From Chiua virens (Eukaryota > Basidiomycota > Agaricomycetes > Boletales > Boletaceae): DNA of 64,000 bases. The stretch is from contig JAHNUO010000006.1 in the NCBI GenBank assembly GCA_019787685.1, forward strand, positions 2,294,001 through 2,358,000, given 5' to 3'. Under the pieces are notes generated by a model, which saw nothing but the letters and a program-made list of their open reading frames with translations, was not told the DNA's origin and made no database searches. Positions 1 through 11,045 of the stretch are shown here, piece after piece; positions within the stretch are counted from its first letter, which is position 1, and each line of letters opens with the position of its first letter. The translations under genes and the position numbers were made by a program.

Positions 1-455
1 CAGTACACCCAAATTATCTACTTTACATCCTTGTTCGTATCACTCGACTGGTACGTAAGTGTAATGATGCCAGCCCAGGGACACCCTGTAAAGGGAGATA
101 TATTATGTACTTCCCAGCGATGGAAAACGGCTGTGTTATCTCCGAAGGTTTCCTACTGTGCATCACGCGGGTCTTCTGATCCAGAAGAACGTGTTCTACT
201 CTGACGAGTCTGATCTGTGCTACTACCTTGCATGATCCAGATTTCGCGTACATCCAATAATACAGTTGGATCCGACTGCCAATTCATACCGCCAATTAGG
301 TAGAGAAGTCATACAATGGCTCGTATATCTTTGCACGAGGGAAGTAGACATTGGTGCAAGATGTGTGATTTTCCGGAAAAAAGGGTAATTTACATGGTAC
401 ACCTTGTGGGATACACAGTCTTCAAATTTAGAAGACCTTCAAGTAGCATTGTCCG
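1..455. other. Left edge, no supported gene
   Basis: I see no coding region here that resembles a known family. The short open frames lack recognisable motifs and splice-consistent continuations. The right part is the 3' flank of the p23 gene on the minus strand. Confidence 0.5.
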
Positions 456-1322
456 TTACTTGGAAGGTTCGTCCTCGAGAGGAGGTGGCCCATCGCCATC
501 AGAATCTTCTTCATCGGCTTCTGCTTCATGTGGTGGAGCGCCACCTAGCAGCCTGCGCCATCATCTAAAAAGATCGGGTGAGTCACTCGCTACGACAAAA
601 TAAATGTGAAGTGCATGCTTTGGAGAAGTCCATGCCACCCATGCCACCCATGCCACCCATACCACCCATGCCGCCCATGCCGCCCATACCACCCATACCG
701 CCCATAGCCGCCCATACCACCCATGCCGCCCATGCTCATGTCGTCCATTCCAGGAATACCGCCCACAAGGTCCTCATCAATATTGGGGTTGCCATCCTGT
801 TCATCTTCGTCGACCCATTTGTTAAAGTCTGTCTTGATAAAGGGGGTTTTGATCTTTTCCTTCGTTAGGCGTGGCCAGAACTCGGACTGCATTTCCTTCT
901 TGTGGAGGACGAGAAGCAGGGAACGCGATGTAAGGCGAACACTAGATTTCTTGATGGTCGTTAGAGGTGCTGGCTAGTAAAGAAAAAAAGGAATCGTACA
1001 TCTGGATCGATCTCCGCGAAGAACTCTAGGTCAAACGCGTAATCAGTTGCAACGCTATGGAAAGGGGTGAGTAACGGCGTAGATGGACTGAGCGGGTTCA
1101 GTTACTTGTTGCAGTGTGCTTTGAAGGATATGCTTTTGGGTTCCAGTGCATACTTGAGGCTTGACTCGACGATGTCAGGAAGATTGACAGTCAGATAGAT
1201 GATGTTCTACGAGCCCAAGGATGAGAGATGGAGGATGAACATGGGTGGGCACTCACCTTAGCCGGGTCGGAGGTACTGCTGCGCTGCGCCCAGAGTACTT
1301 CTGGATGTGTCGTGGCGGACAT
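456..1322 (-). CDS. HSP90 co-chaperone p23/Sba1/Wos2-like (frame break in repeat)
   Basis: Small co-chaperone that binds the ATP-bound HSP90 dimer in cytosol and nucleus. The first exon starts MSATTHPEVLWAQRSS. Further exons give NIIYLTVNLPDIVESSLKY, DYAFDLEFFAEIDPD and FWPRLTKEKIKTPFIKTDF followed by NKWVDEDEQDG. Together these are the CS domain and the p23 signature with its Trp-Pro-Arg-Leu and Lys-Trp-Val-Asp-Glu-Asp motifs. The tail is a Met-Gly-Gly repeat followed by an acidic end (EEDSDGDGPPPLEDEPSK, stop at 456). Introns are short. Within the repeat one unit has an extra base near 706, so the MGG frame and the downstream MGG...DFSK frame do not join. The last intron is also hard to place: no clean GT donor lies after DFSK, though a GC donor is possible. 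Family call is firm, the exact 3' structure is not. Confidence 0.85.
631..735 (-). repeat. Met-Gly-Gly codon repeat in p23
   Basis: About twelve 9-nt units encode Met-Gly-Gly in the sense (minus) direction. On the plus strand they read catgccacc or catgccgcc with third-position variation. One unit at 701-710 reads cccatagccg instead of cccataccg or cccatgccg, which is one base too long. Confidence 0.85.
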
Positions 1323-1741
1323 AATGCAGGGGGGAAGAAAAACAACGTTCAAAATTGTTTATATAGTATAAAAGCGTTGGAACGGTTGAGAACGATGAAG
1401 AAACCATTCCCCGATATGGTTATACCCATCTTGATATCATATTACGTAATAAACTAATCACGTGATCATAAAGTATACTCTTCAAAGTGTTGTGCCAATG
1501 TGCCTTGTACTTTATATTCGGCCTTGTTACAATGTGGTAAATATGTTTTTTTTTTGCGACATAATTGTGCTTTGATTCACTAGGATACCTGGACAGGTGC
1601 ACTCGCTGGTTCTTGCCATTGCTGCTTCTACCCCTTCCCACCGCACCACCCTACTTCTTGGTCCTTTTCTTGCTCACTTTGGCCTTACACGCAAGACCAT
1701 GGTCCGTATCATAACTCTACCTCCAAGCCCCTAGCTCACTT
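1323..1741. other. Intergenic, p23 promoter side
   Basis: This is the 5' flank of p23 and the upstream flank of the next plus-strand gene. It contains a run of nine T at about 1547-1555. No coding features recognised. Confidence 0.4.
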
Positions 1742-2401
1742 CATCGCAGCTTCTATTGCATTATACTTCTTGCTGCACTCTTTCTCAGCTCATGCTATTG
1801 GCAGTCGTTCTCATTTGACGCCCACCTCGCCGGATCTTGGCCTAGCAATGTCACCACATTCTCAGAAGCGTTGAACGCGACCATGCCCCCCCATCTCAGC
1901 ACAATCGATTTCACGCCCCCCACCATACGTGTAGCAGATAGGTGTTGGTGTGATTTTGCATCAGGACTATTCGAACCATACGATGTACAAAAGTGGGAAA
2001 GAGACAGCATACAGAGGGCCGTGGCTCAGATCGAGAAGCAGTGGAAGCAGTCTCTCGAGCCAGAGAACACAAATATCACATCCTCAACTGGGCCACCGCC
2101 CATCGAAATTCAAGAGGCGACCACCACGCTAAACTTCACCATCGAAAATGACACGTTATTCACCCTATTTCGTTCGTTCTTAAGCAGACGTTCGTATAAA
2201 CTACAACCATCTCCATCTCCATCTCCATCACCTGCCATCCTCGCCGATGCAACCACGCTACCTGCCAGTGAAATTTCGATAGAACATCCCGTTATCCCAC
2301 CTGCTATCCTAGCTGAGCCACCGCTGGCGCCTGGCCAGCTTGACATGCGTCCCCTTGGCTTTGAGCTAGTTCTTGATTTACGATGGTCAAGAAAGTCCTG
2401 A
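1742..2401 (+). CDS. Unrecognised protein, possibly secreted or membrane-inserted
   Basis: A frame open from about 1715 to the TGA at 2399-2401 has no in-frame ATG near its beginning, so a 5' exon is probably missing from this model. It starts with a hydrophobic stretch (IILLAALFLSS), then a Ser/Thr/Pro-rich polypeptide with several N-glycosylation sequons (NVT, NAT, NIT, NFT). It also has a Trp-Cys-Asp motif (DRCWCDFASG) and a Pro-Ser repeat (PSPSPSPSP) from a CCATCT-type microsatellite at about 2205-2232. I do not recognise a family. The sequons and hydrophobic start suggest an ER-entering protein, which is inference. It may continue into later exons up to about 2555. Confidence 0.35.
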   Translation, partial: HRSFYCIILLAALFLSSCYWQSFSFDAHLAGSWPSNVTTFSEALNATMPPHLSTIDFTPPTIRVADRCWCDFASGLFEPYDVQKWERDSIQRAVAQIEKQWKQSLEPENTNITSSTGPPPIEIQEATTTLNFTIENDTLFTLFRSFLSRRSYKLQPSPSPSPSPAILADATTLPASEISIEHPVIPPAILAEPPLAPGQLDMRPLGFELVLDLRWSRKS

Positions 2402-3261
2402 CCTCATTTTGCATACACAGTATGTTGTATCCCTGAATGCCCAATCTATTTGTATTCCGCTGCACCCGTCACGAACGCTGGAGAAGAGGCTTTGTCGCAA
2501 CTATCTTTTCTTCCGCAACTCGCGTGTGACAAACGTCAAGACGGAGGTGTATTAGATGCGATGTGTTACACTATATATATATATATTCCTTGATAGAGAT
2601 TCAGGTTCAGTACTAATGAGCCTCATTCATGTTATCGTTCTCTGCACACCCTCGGTCTGGAGGGAAAAAGCCCCTTCAATGACTAGGTCATGCACGACTC
2701 GATTCTGTCAATGGGGCGAAGTCCAATAGGTTGGTAGGCATCGAGTATTAAAATTTGACACTTGCTTTGATGCAGTCCTATGACGACTGCCTGGTCACAT
2801 CTCAAGCTCTCCCCCTCGCATTGAAGAGTGACGACGAAGCTGCACGCGATGGGGGTGGGTAAACCAGCAACATCAACGTCGGCGGCCACAAAGTCCATCA
2901 AGGTCTCTCTCAATCTGTTTCTGTTCTATGAATTCGTCAAATAACTAACTGGGCGTAATCGTGGGAGATACACCATGATCCCACTTTCAATGTGCAACAG
3001 TGACTTTCTAGCGCCATGCTCTTGAGTCCTCTATTGATCCATGCAATGCCCGATTCGGATTAGATCCGCCTGTTCTTCACCGTCGCCACCCTCCATTATC
3101 TAATGGTGTGCACATCATGCTTGCAATGATGCCAAGTGAAGACGCACAGTATTATAGGGTGCAGGTATTGAATCCGAGTAATGATACAGTCAGACAGACA
3201 TGTACCTCGCCATCCTGTAGTGCATGTCAAGAACCCATGTCAACATAGAGTACTCTGAAGC
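2402..3261. other. Intergenic with short TA tract
   Basis: There is no supported gene between the unknown protein and the 3' end of NFU1. An alternating TA tract lies at about 2571-2585. Short open frames on both strands lack family motifs. Confidence 0.4.
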
Positions 3262-4236
3262 CTACTTCGGTTCCTTCTTGTCTTTTTTCAAACGCTCCTC
3301 CAGTTTCGTGAACTCATGTAGGGCAACAACCTCTTCCTCATCTAACACCTGGAAGAGAGTGAGGTGAGAACAAGGGTCAACAATCGAGTTACATAGATCA
3401 TACCTGCTCAACACCCTTCACTTCTGGAACGTAATGCATCAACATCCTCTCGATGCCAGACTTGAGCGTGACAGTACTCGAGTCACATCCCCTACAACTG
3501 CCCTTGAGTTTAACCTTCACAAGTCCCTCATCGCTGAACCCTCTGTATTCAATATCTCCTCCATCCTCCATGATTGCTGGCCGCACCCTGGTTTCGAGCA
3601 GTTCCTTAATCATCGCTATAGTTTCAGAATCTGTATCGAGAATTCTAGTGTCCTGGGGGCCAGCAGCGTCCCTGTCTTCTTGCGAACGAAAGAGGGGCAG
3701 TTCGGCGGAGAAATGTTCCATTAATATCGAGTATATTTCTGGCTTTATCACTGTCCACGGGTTTTCGCTATCCTTTGAAACCTGTGACGAAATCCGGACC
3801 ATAAAATACGGACTTGACACCCTCTATACCCATGAGTCGGATGGCTAGTGGCGACGCGAGTGCGGAGCGTGTATCCAAGAATTCCGCGGTCCCTTCCTCC
3901 ATCACGGGTACCCCGGGAATGAATTTGAGGGAGTCCTCGTTTGGCGTGGTCTCGGTCTGGATAAACATCGAGCGTGCTGCCAGAAATTCAATGGAAAAAC
4001 GAACATTTAACGCGGTACTTACTTTGCGGAGGATTGACATGCAAGGTGGAAACTGGTTTTGGCGCATATATGCCCGACGCAGTGGCGAGAGTTGGCCCAC
4101 GATGCACAGCATGTCGGGTGGGCGTAGAGGAGAGCAACCGAACCCATGGTCGCAATGTAGAATGTAAACGTCTGCTGGGCTGTATATTTAGCTGCGCGGC
4201 TGCCCTGAGCGAGCTCGATGCCAGTCTCGACGTCAT
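3262..4236 (-). CDS. NFU1: NFU1-type mitochondrial Fe-S cluster scaffold
   Basis: Carries and delivers [4Fe-4S] clusters to mitochondrial target enzymes. The start at 4236 gives [17 protein letters not shown] and an Arg/Ser-rich, acid-poor presequence ([10 protein letters not shown]) typical of matrix import. The next exon gives the N-terminal NFU domain ([20 protein letters not shown]). The third exon carries the C-terminal domain with [17 protein letters not shown] and the cluster-ligating CxxC in [20 protein letters not shown] final exon encodes the charged tail [20 protein letters not shown], ending at 3262. A TTG further upstream could extend the frame, but the ATG at 4236 is the sensible start. 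It is divergent from ALG1 with only 88 bp between start codons, so promoter elements are probably shared. No frame breaks seen. Confidence 0.92.
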
Positions 4237-4324
4237 CGTGGTCGTGAACAAAGAGTCCGACTCGAGTCAATGACATTGTTGCTGGCTGTTTACATAATTA
4301 CATCCTTTCCGGCTGCATGCTCCC
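4237..4324. promoter_or_regulatory. 88-bp NFU1/ALG1 bidirectional promoter
   Basis: The two start codons face away from each other with 88 bp between them. Such a short gap must hold both 5' UTRs and core promoters, or the transcripts overlap at their 5' ends. No individual element could be identified with confidence. Confidence 0.5.
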
Positions 4325-6368
4325 ATGTCCATGAACGAGACCGACATACTTGCGAGACTCCTCGCCGTCGTTGTGTCGCTTGTGCTCACACTTTTCACAG
4401 TTTTTGCATACTGGTATGTCAAACGATCTCCAAAGCTACGCTCTGTCGCCATCATCGTCCTTGGTGACGTGGGACGCAGTCCACGTATGATGTATCATGC
4501 CGAGAGCTTTGCAAAGCTCGGTTTTAGTACATATCTCATCGGGTACCGCGGTGAGTACCGCATTAGCTCTCGAGACATGCCAACATACTGATCCTTGCAC
4601 CTTCCAAGAGTCTACACCAGTACCCTCCCTGGCTTCTCTACCTCATGTCCAACTCTGTTACTTATCTGAGCCGCCATCTTTCCTCCGCGAAGTCCCATTT
4701 ATCCTTGCTGCGCCGGTAAAGATATTGCATCAAGTTACAACTATTCTATATACTCTCATGTTCAAAATATCTTCTCCGCCAGAGTTCATCATCGTCCAGG
4801 TAGGTTTACGCGACACCATTATTTGGGACCCTCGCTTAACTGGTGTTCTAAGAATCCACCCAGCATTCCCACTCTTGCTCTTGTTTGGCTGGTAGGACGC
4901 GTAAGAAGCGGCAAAGTCATCATTGACTGGCATAATCTTGGATACAGTATCCTCGCTCTGAAGCTGGGCCCTTCCCACCCATTCGTAAAGATAGCAAAAT
5001 GGTATGGACGCGTAAAGAATATAAGTTGAAAAGTGTATGCTGATGGAATTCAGGTTCGAAGCCACCTTTGGACGCTCTGCTTATGCCCACTTATTCGTTA
5101 CCAGAGCTATGCAGGACCATCTGGTCTCTGAGTGGGAAGTGATGTGTGTCATTTCCATTGTGCTTGTCGTTTATCACTTAACACCTTGTTTTAGCGGCAA
5201 GAAGGCAATCTTGCATGATCGTCCTCCCTCTCACTTTCACCGCTGTTCTCCACCCGAAGTTCATGAAGTGCGCGTCGTTCAAACATACCTCTCATTTTCT
5301 CCTGACACCCAACTCCAGTTATTCCTTCGTTTGGGACCATCACTCACTAGTCCTTCCCTGAGAGGCTTTCTGCCCTCCTCCAACACACCGTACACCACAC
5401 AGTTCACTACGACGACAATGGAACCGTCTCAGACAATGAAACATTCAACGTATTCCGTCAGTCAATATGCCCGAATTGCGGGCTGACAGAGTTGCCTTGC
5501 TGGTCAGCAGTACCTCGTGGACCCCCGACGAGGATTTCACAATCCTCTTGGATGCACTCAGGTTGTACGAGAACCGAGCGTCGCAGGTCGACAAAGGTAG
5601 ACCGTTAGCACTCTTGAGTGTCTTTTTCAAACCTTGCTCACGAACAGTCAGCGCACGCAGGCAAGTTGCCGCGAATATGGATGGTAATTACGGGCAAGGG
5701 ACCCCTCAAGGCCAAGTACATGGCAGAGGTCGACCGACTCCAGCAGGGATGGTCGTATGTGCGCTGTTCCAGCCTGTGGCTTGAGGTGGAAGACTACCCC
5801 TTGTTACTGGGTGAGGAATCAGAGTATCCTAAAATTCGCGTCAGTAGCTAAAATTAGTGATCTTTTTCTAGGATCAGCAGATCTGGGAATATCCTTGCAT
5901 TCAAGTTCCTCTGCGCTGGATTTACCCATGAAAGTGGTGGATATGTTTGGCTGCGGGCTTCCGGTTTGCGCCCTTGATTTTGCATGGTGAGGAGCACCCC
6001 CCAAATTGTCAAAATATAGGCCACTTATTTATATTTTCTAAAAAAGTCTTCCAGAGCTTGTGAGAGACGGTGAGAACGGGCTCGTCTTTAAGGATGCCAG
6101 GGAATTGGCAGGCCAGTTAGAGGTTTGTTGCCATATATACATTGAGGCGTTGCTATAATTCACCATGGCGCAGATGCTTCTCACGTCGTTCCCAAACGCC
6201 GCGGCTCTGGAGAAGCTGAGTTCCTCACTCCAATCATCCTCACAGTCGCATATATCAGATTCTGTTCGGCACGAGGAAAACTCTCACTGGGAATGGGGAA
6301 CCTGGTCCGACAATTGGAATCGCGTTGTAAGACCTCTGGTGCTGACGGACGTCGAACGGTTCGAATAG
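4325..6368 (+). CDS. ALG1: ALG1 beta-1,4-mannosyltransferase (GT33)
   Basis: Adds the first mannose to GlcNAc2-PP-dolichol on the cytosolic ER face in N-glycan precursor synthesis. [17 protein letters not shown] opens an N-terminal membrane anchor ending near YWYVKRSPK. Then come [20 protein letters not shown] (nucleotide-sugar fold start), [69 protein letters not shown] and the donor-site region [20 protein letters not shown] followed by MFGCGLPV. The C-terminus is [16 protein letters not shown]. Family motifs are complete and roughly eight introns are needed. Between about 5330 and 5470 the motif-bearing frame changes ([13 protein letters not shown] in one frame, MPELRADR in another). I could not resolve this by splicing, so a small indel is possible there. 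Confidence 0.9.
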
Positions 6369-7120
6369 ACGAGATCAATCAATCTTCCTCAAACGATGGT
6401 CGTACGATAGATCCGGGTCTTATCTGATACACGGCGCGTGGCGATTGACGGCGTTTAAAGAGAGTCATGATCTAAATTAACATTCCTTAGGTACAGTGCA
6501 GTGGATCCTCTATTTGTCCTTCGTGTTCCTGTCAGGTACTGACTACCCGCGAGCAGTGATGTTGTCTGCAAATTTTGTGTAGACGGGCAGATTTGCAACT
6601 CCTGTGAGGGATTCAGGTCACTGCCCACCCGGACACTCAGTTTCAAGCAACTTGAAAGCGGCGGCTTCAAAACTTGAACTGAAATATGAGATGGGATAGC
6701 ATGTCCCTTGCCCGAAATAGCAGAAAACACAGCATCAGCGGGGTGAGACAACCAACACCACGGATGCGAGATCCTTCAGAGGAGGTGTGGCTCTACCAAG
6801 TGGCCATCTGAGAACATGCCCAACAATCGTTGCACAATTTTGACATGTCGTGTGATCCTGAAAGCTAGTTTTTACGAGCTCGAGAGGCGGAGCCCTGAGC
6901 TTTCCATCGAGATGACGAGTGAAAATGGGAGGTGTCACGTTGACGAAAGATTAGAAATACATCAGAGTGCCACATGAACGCGTCCCGACTTGGTCTTCTG
7001 ACAGCTCGGCGCGCTCACAACTTGTCCCACGAATATCACGAACGTGTAACGTTCTGATGCATTTATGTAGGCCCATTCCGCGTATACACTCCCCGACCCG
7101 CTTGCACGTCCTTATCGAGC
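6369..7120. other. Intergenic region
   Basis: About 750 bp lie between the ALG1 stop and the oxidase start. I see no conserved protein motif on either strand. It should contain the ALG1 terminator and the oxidase promoter. Confidence 0.4.
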
Positions 7121-9273
7121 ATGGCGCAACCGTTAAACTCTCGAGAGGGCAGTTCTCAAGGTCATACCGATGTCGACCCCAAGGCTGAGCTAGAGGTCAC
7201 TGCACTCAACAACGCCAATCGTCAGGTCGTTCAAAAAGGTGTGCAAAGTAAGTGCAATTTGATGCTCCTGAAGGTCGAGTAGTGGTGAACATTGTCTAAT
7301 CGGCAGGCCGCCATAAACTTTTCATCTTGAGCGCGGTTGCCGCCATTATTGTCATTCTCGCTCTCGCGCTCGGACTTGGTCTCGGGTTGGGACTTAAGAA
7401 GAAGAGCACAGGAGGTTTTGTGACAACCAACACATCCTTCATTCTTGACTCTTCGTTCGAAGTCACGAACGTTACGACAACCCGATACTATGAATGGGTC
7501 GTGGAAGAAATGCCTGGTTCCCCTGACGGATTCGAACGAACCATGCTTGTCGTCAATGGTGAGTTGATAACCGAGTAGATCGATCGACATCCTCTGATAC
7601 TTTCACACAGGACAGTTCCCCGGACCGTTGGTCGAAGTCAACAGCGGTGACGAGCTCGTTGTGAACGTCTTTAACAAGATGTCAAACGGCACCACCATTC
7701 ACTGGCATGGTCAATGGCAAAACGGAACCAACTTCATGGACGGCACCAATGGCATCACTCAATGTCCCATTCCACCGGGCATGAACTTTAGTGAGCTCAT
7801 TCCCGCGTGCTATGGCGTGTAACCAAATGCTTAGCAGACTACTCTTAGCTTACCACTTTACAATCAATTCTGGACAGTACGGAACGTACTGGTGGCATGC
7901 ACACACCTCGACTCAATATACAGACGGTATATATGGACCCCTCGTAATCCATTCTCCCGATGAGCCCATATATGGCTCGTACGACCGCGACGTTATGGTC
8001 ATTCTATCAGGTGAGTTGTTCGCAGGGCAATGTAGAACTGATACAGCTCACTGACGGATTGTCAACTGCAGACTGGTATCACACGTGGTCGTCAGCTTTG
8101 CTCGAACAGTACCTTAGCACTGCCGGATACGATGATCAAAACTATGGCGGTTTCAATCCGGGTGCAGAACCACCTCCAGACAACGGTCTCATCAACGGCA
8201 AAATGAATGGAAGTACATTCAGCTTTGAGCCGAATCTTCGTTATCGTCTCCGAATATTCAACATGGCGTCCCTCACGGACTTTGTGTTCAGCGTTGACGG
8301 TCACCCACTTTCAGTGGTAGAGGCAGATGGCACGAGTCTCGAACCTGCAACTGTCCACCGTGTCCCTATTTCCGTTGCGCAGCGGTATTCCGTCATTCTT
8401 ACCACGAATCAAACCTGCTGGGTCGTACTGGTTCCGTGCGGAAATGCAAGATGTGTGTTATAAGCTTTCGAACCCGAACTTGGACACCATGGTACTCGCG
8501 CCAATGACTTACGGGGCATCAGCTACCACGCCCGACTCTCAGAACTGGTCGGAATCTTACCCCGAGGTGTGCTTGGACCTGAACAGCACCATGCTCGTAC
8601 CTACTCCCGCGATGAACCCGCCGAATAGCACGTCATCATACACGGTGTCAATGTCTTTCCAGCAAACCTTCCAGTCCGGTGGAAACCAGGTCCTTGCTTA
8701 TATCAACAACACCAGTTGGGAATCCCAAACCACAGACCCAACCATACTTCAGTTCTACCAAGGAGGTGCACAGACCAACTTCAATGCCTCATCGCAACTC
8801 GTGATTGTTGATGACGACATTGACGTCGTGGATATCATCGTCAACAATTATGATGACTCAAGTCATCCGTGAGTCGCAGTCGAGTTTGGTTTAAGCTTCT
8901 GGCATTGACGTTGCGCATAGATTCCATTTCCACGGTCACACGTTCTATATCCTCGGTGAGGGTGATGGAGTTTACCAGCCAGGCAGCTCCCCTCTTACTC
9001 TCGACAATCCTCCACGTCGAGATACCTTCACACTCCCTGGCTACGGCTACGTAATCGTCCGCTTCATTAATGATAACCCGGGGACTTTGGGCGTTCCATT
9101 GCCACATTGCATGGCACATGGCTGCTGGGCTGCTTTTCCAGGTCGCAAGTCTGCCGAGCCAAGTGCAGCAGTTCCAGATTCCTTCCTACTTGACGGCCCA
9201 GTGCTCAGAGCAGTCGGGTGGGCTCGTCATGAATAAGAGAAATAGTGCCAAGTGGCTTTCGTTGGACATGTAA
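7121..9273 (+). CDS. Membrane-anchored laccase-like multicopper oxidase, two frame breaks
   Basis: Multicopper oxidase that would oxidise phenols or metal ions with reduction of O2 to water. The start at 7121 gives MAQPLNSREGSSQGHTD, a polar N-terminus of about 45 residues. Then a hydrophobic helix (LFILSAVAAIIVILALALG) ends in KKK, so the predicted topology is type II with the catalytic part outside. All four copper motifs are visible: TIHWHGQWQNGTNFMDG, YGTYWWHAHTS, FHFHGHTFYIL and WAFHCHIAWHM. The last has Ala where many basidiomycete laccases have Glu, and the L1 block resembles ascomycete-type laccases. Two single-base insertions interrupt conserved exons: one at 8413-8416 between ILTTNQT and AGSYWFRAEM, one in the G run 9080-9083 just before the fourth copper motif. 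As given, the gene would be truncated. Confidence 0.85.
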
Positions 9274-9946
9274 TAACGCAATGTAATATGTACTCAATAT
9301 CTTATAAAGTTTGAAACATTTATTGAGCATCACGTCGATTTACTGATTTGAAACTTTGAAGCCAACTTCAAGACTCAAGTTGACCAGAGAACTCACGCAT
9401 TCAAGTTACATGATACCACTGAGAAATCAAGTCGCCGAGGGCTCATTGCATTGAACCGGAATATCCGCTATCAGTTTATTGTTCAGCGCTCCTGTCACTG
9501 ACTCGGAGTCGGGACTCTGGAGCCTGAGGTGGGCAGGAGTCAAGTACCTCGCAGGAGCCTTGGACACGAACGCAGAGGAGCTCCACCACTGACTCTGAGA
9601 GGTACAACTCGATACTAGTAAGGGCGGGGGATGAGTGCGAGGCATCGAGGAGACTCGGATGTGATTATGTATTAGCGAATGAACACTAAAGTACAGACCA
9701 GCGACTCTGTCAGATACTCTCAAGAACTCCCGGAATCATCGATCCAATGATAGTCGATAGCCGCTCGTCTCAACGTCGTTTGGAATCGATTCGGCCAGTT
9801 TGATAATGTTACACCCCTTCGAGAAATGCAGCATCATGATAATGTGCTCAACGTTGAACGCTTTTAACTTATCTAGTCGTGGAATGACAGCGTATCCTGT
9901 ACAAATACAAATCTGTGGCTTACACCGAGTCTGTTGCGAATTTCAA
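9274..9946. other. Intergenic region
   Basis: It lies between converging 3' ends of the oxidase and the first NmrA gene. No gene recognised. It has several short overlapping words of the aagtt/caagtt type around 9345-9410 that look like local low-complexity sequence. Confidence 0.4.
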
Positions 9947-11045
9947 TCACAAACCAAGCACTTCCTTCACTGATTTCCACTTGTGTCCCTCCCAGGCCTT
10001 ATTGCCGGTACCTGCGTTCTCTGGAACGTCCTTGTCGGCGTAGTTGTCCCAGCCCACGCTAAGTCGTCCTTGTTCAAACTTCTTCTGAAGGAACGTCTGC
10101 TTGTCAAATCCTGCCGGAAGTTCCGTCACGTGCACGGTTGGCACGGGCGGATCGCGCGCCTCGTAGAGTGCGCCGATGGCAGCGAGAGATGTGCGTTCAC
10201 CCTGGAGGCGGAACGTAACAGTTGTGGAGGGATTCATCGGGGAACGTCGTAAGAACATGAGCAATGAATGCTACAGAGCGCCACGTTCGTGAGCCTCCGC
10301 ACGGAGCAATTCGCACAGGCAAGGGAGGTTACTTGCCTGAAACGTCGTCCCAGGACGTGAACGAAGCCTCAGCGGTTTGATTGCCCATGAGGTGGAACTT
10401 GCCCAGGTCGACGCCGGTCAACCATGGGGTGTTTTCCGTGAAGGCGCCGTTCTAATCAAGCGCAAATGAGTGCCTCCTTGTAGGCTCGAGCATGGTCATG
10501 GACGTACATAGACGCGCATCACAGGAATTCCCAGAGACTTGACGTATTCTGATGATCATGACGAAGACGATGTATCAGATACAAGGGTGTAGATCCGCGC
10601 TGATAACGCTTACCGGCAAACTCGGACTTGATTGCCGGTTGCGCTTCCTTACTGCCCTCGGTCGGCATACCGAATTCAGAGGGTACAAACAACTTCACGC
10701 CCTGCCTCCTTGGCTGCCTCCGCAATGGGGCGCTGTGCCGGAAGTGCACCAAACGCCAGTGCAGAGACGACGACCTCGACCTTGTTTTCCTTGAGCGCGT
10801 TCGTGATCGAGCTCACGTTCGAATAGTCGACTGCAGCGATTTTAGCACCTTGGAGAAGGGGGGTCTGTGTCGAGGAGCTTCCACCGCGCGAGAGAACGAC
10901 AACGGATGCACCGCGGTTCACGAGGGCCTATCGTAACAAAGAGTAGGCCCAGCTCTATTGGGGTGTCACAGATACGACGCACCTGCACGATACGACCACC
11001 GATAGTGGGGCCCGCTCCGGCCACTGCGAACGAGGTGTAGGGCAT
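9947..11045 (-). CDS. NmrA/isoflavone-reductase-like NAD(P)-binding protein, copy 1 (frame break)
   Basis: A Rossmann-fold oxidoreductase-like protein of the NmrA family. MPYTSFAVAGAGPTIGGRIV carries the Gly-rich nucleotide motif, though with an atypical spacing (GAGPTIGGRI). After an intron come LVNRGASVVVLSRGGS, VDYSNVSSITNALKENKVE and VVSALAFGALPAQRPIAEAA, then VKLFVPSEFGMPTEG. The C-terminal exon ends WEGHKWKSVKEVLGL, stop at 9947. The C run at 10700-10702 has one base more than the tandem paralogue at 12057-13151, which puts the KEAG and VKLFVPSEFG segments out of frame. This is therefore a broken copy or a sequence error. Substrate unknown; related plant enzymes reduce phenylpropanoids. 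Confidence 0.8.

Noticed and set aside
631..735. CRISPR-like or satellite repeat
   Set aside because: The units are contiguous 9-nt codon repeats inside a protein-coding exon, with no spacers.
578..868. Plus-strand open frame rich in Met-Pro-Pro
   Set aside because: It is the antisense reading of the p23 Met-Gly-Gly repeat.
2683..2913. 76-codon minus-strand open frame upstream of NFU1's 3' end
   Set aside because: It has no recognisable motif, no splice-linked neighbours and the length is expected by chance.
8092..9119. Programmed frameshifting in the oxidase
   Set aside because: The shift sites lack a slippery heptamer and a stimulatory structure, and similar one-base breaks occur in unrelated genes nearby, so error or decay is more likely.
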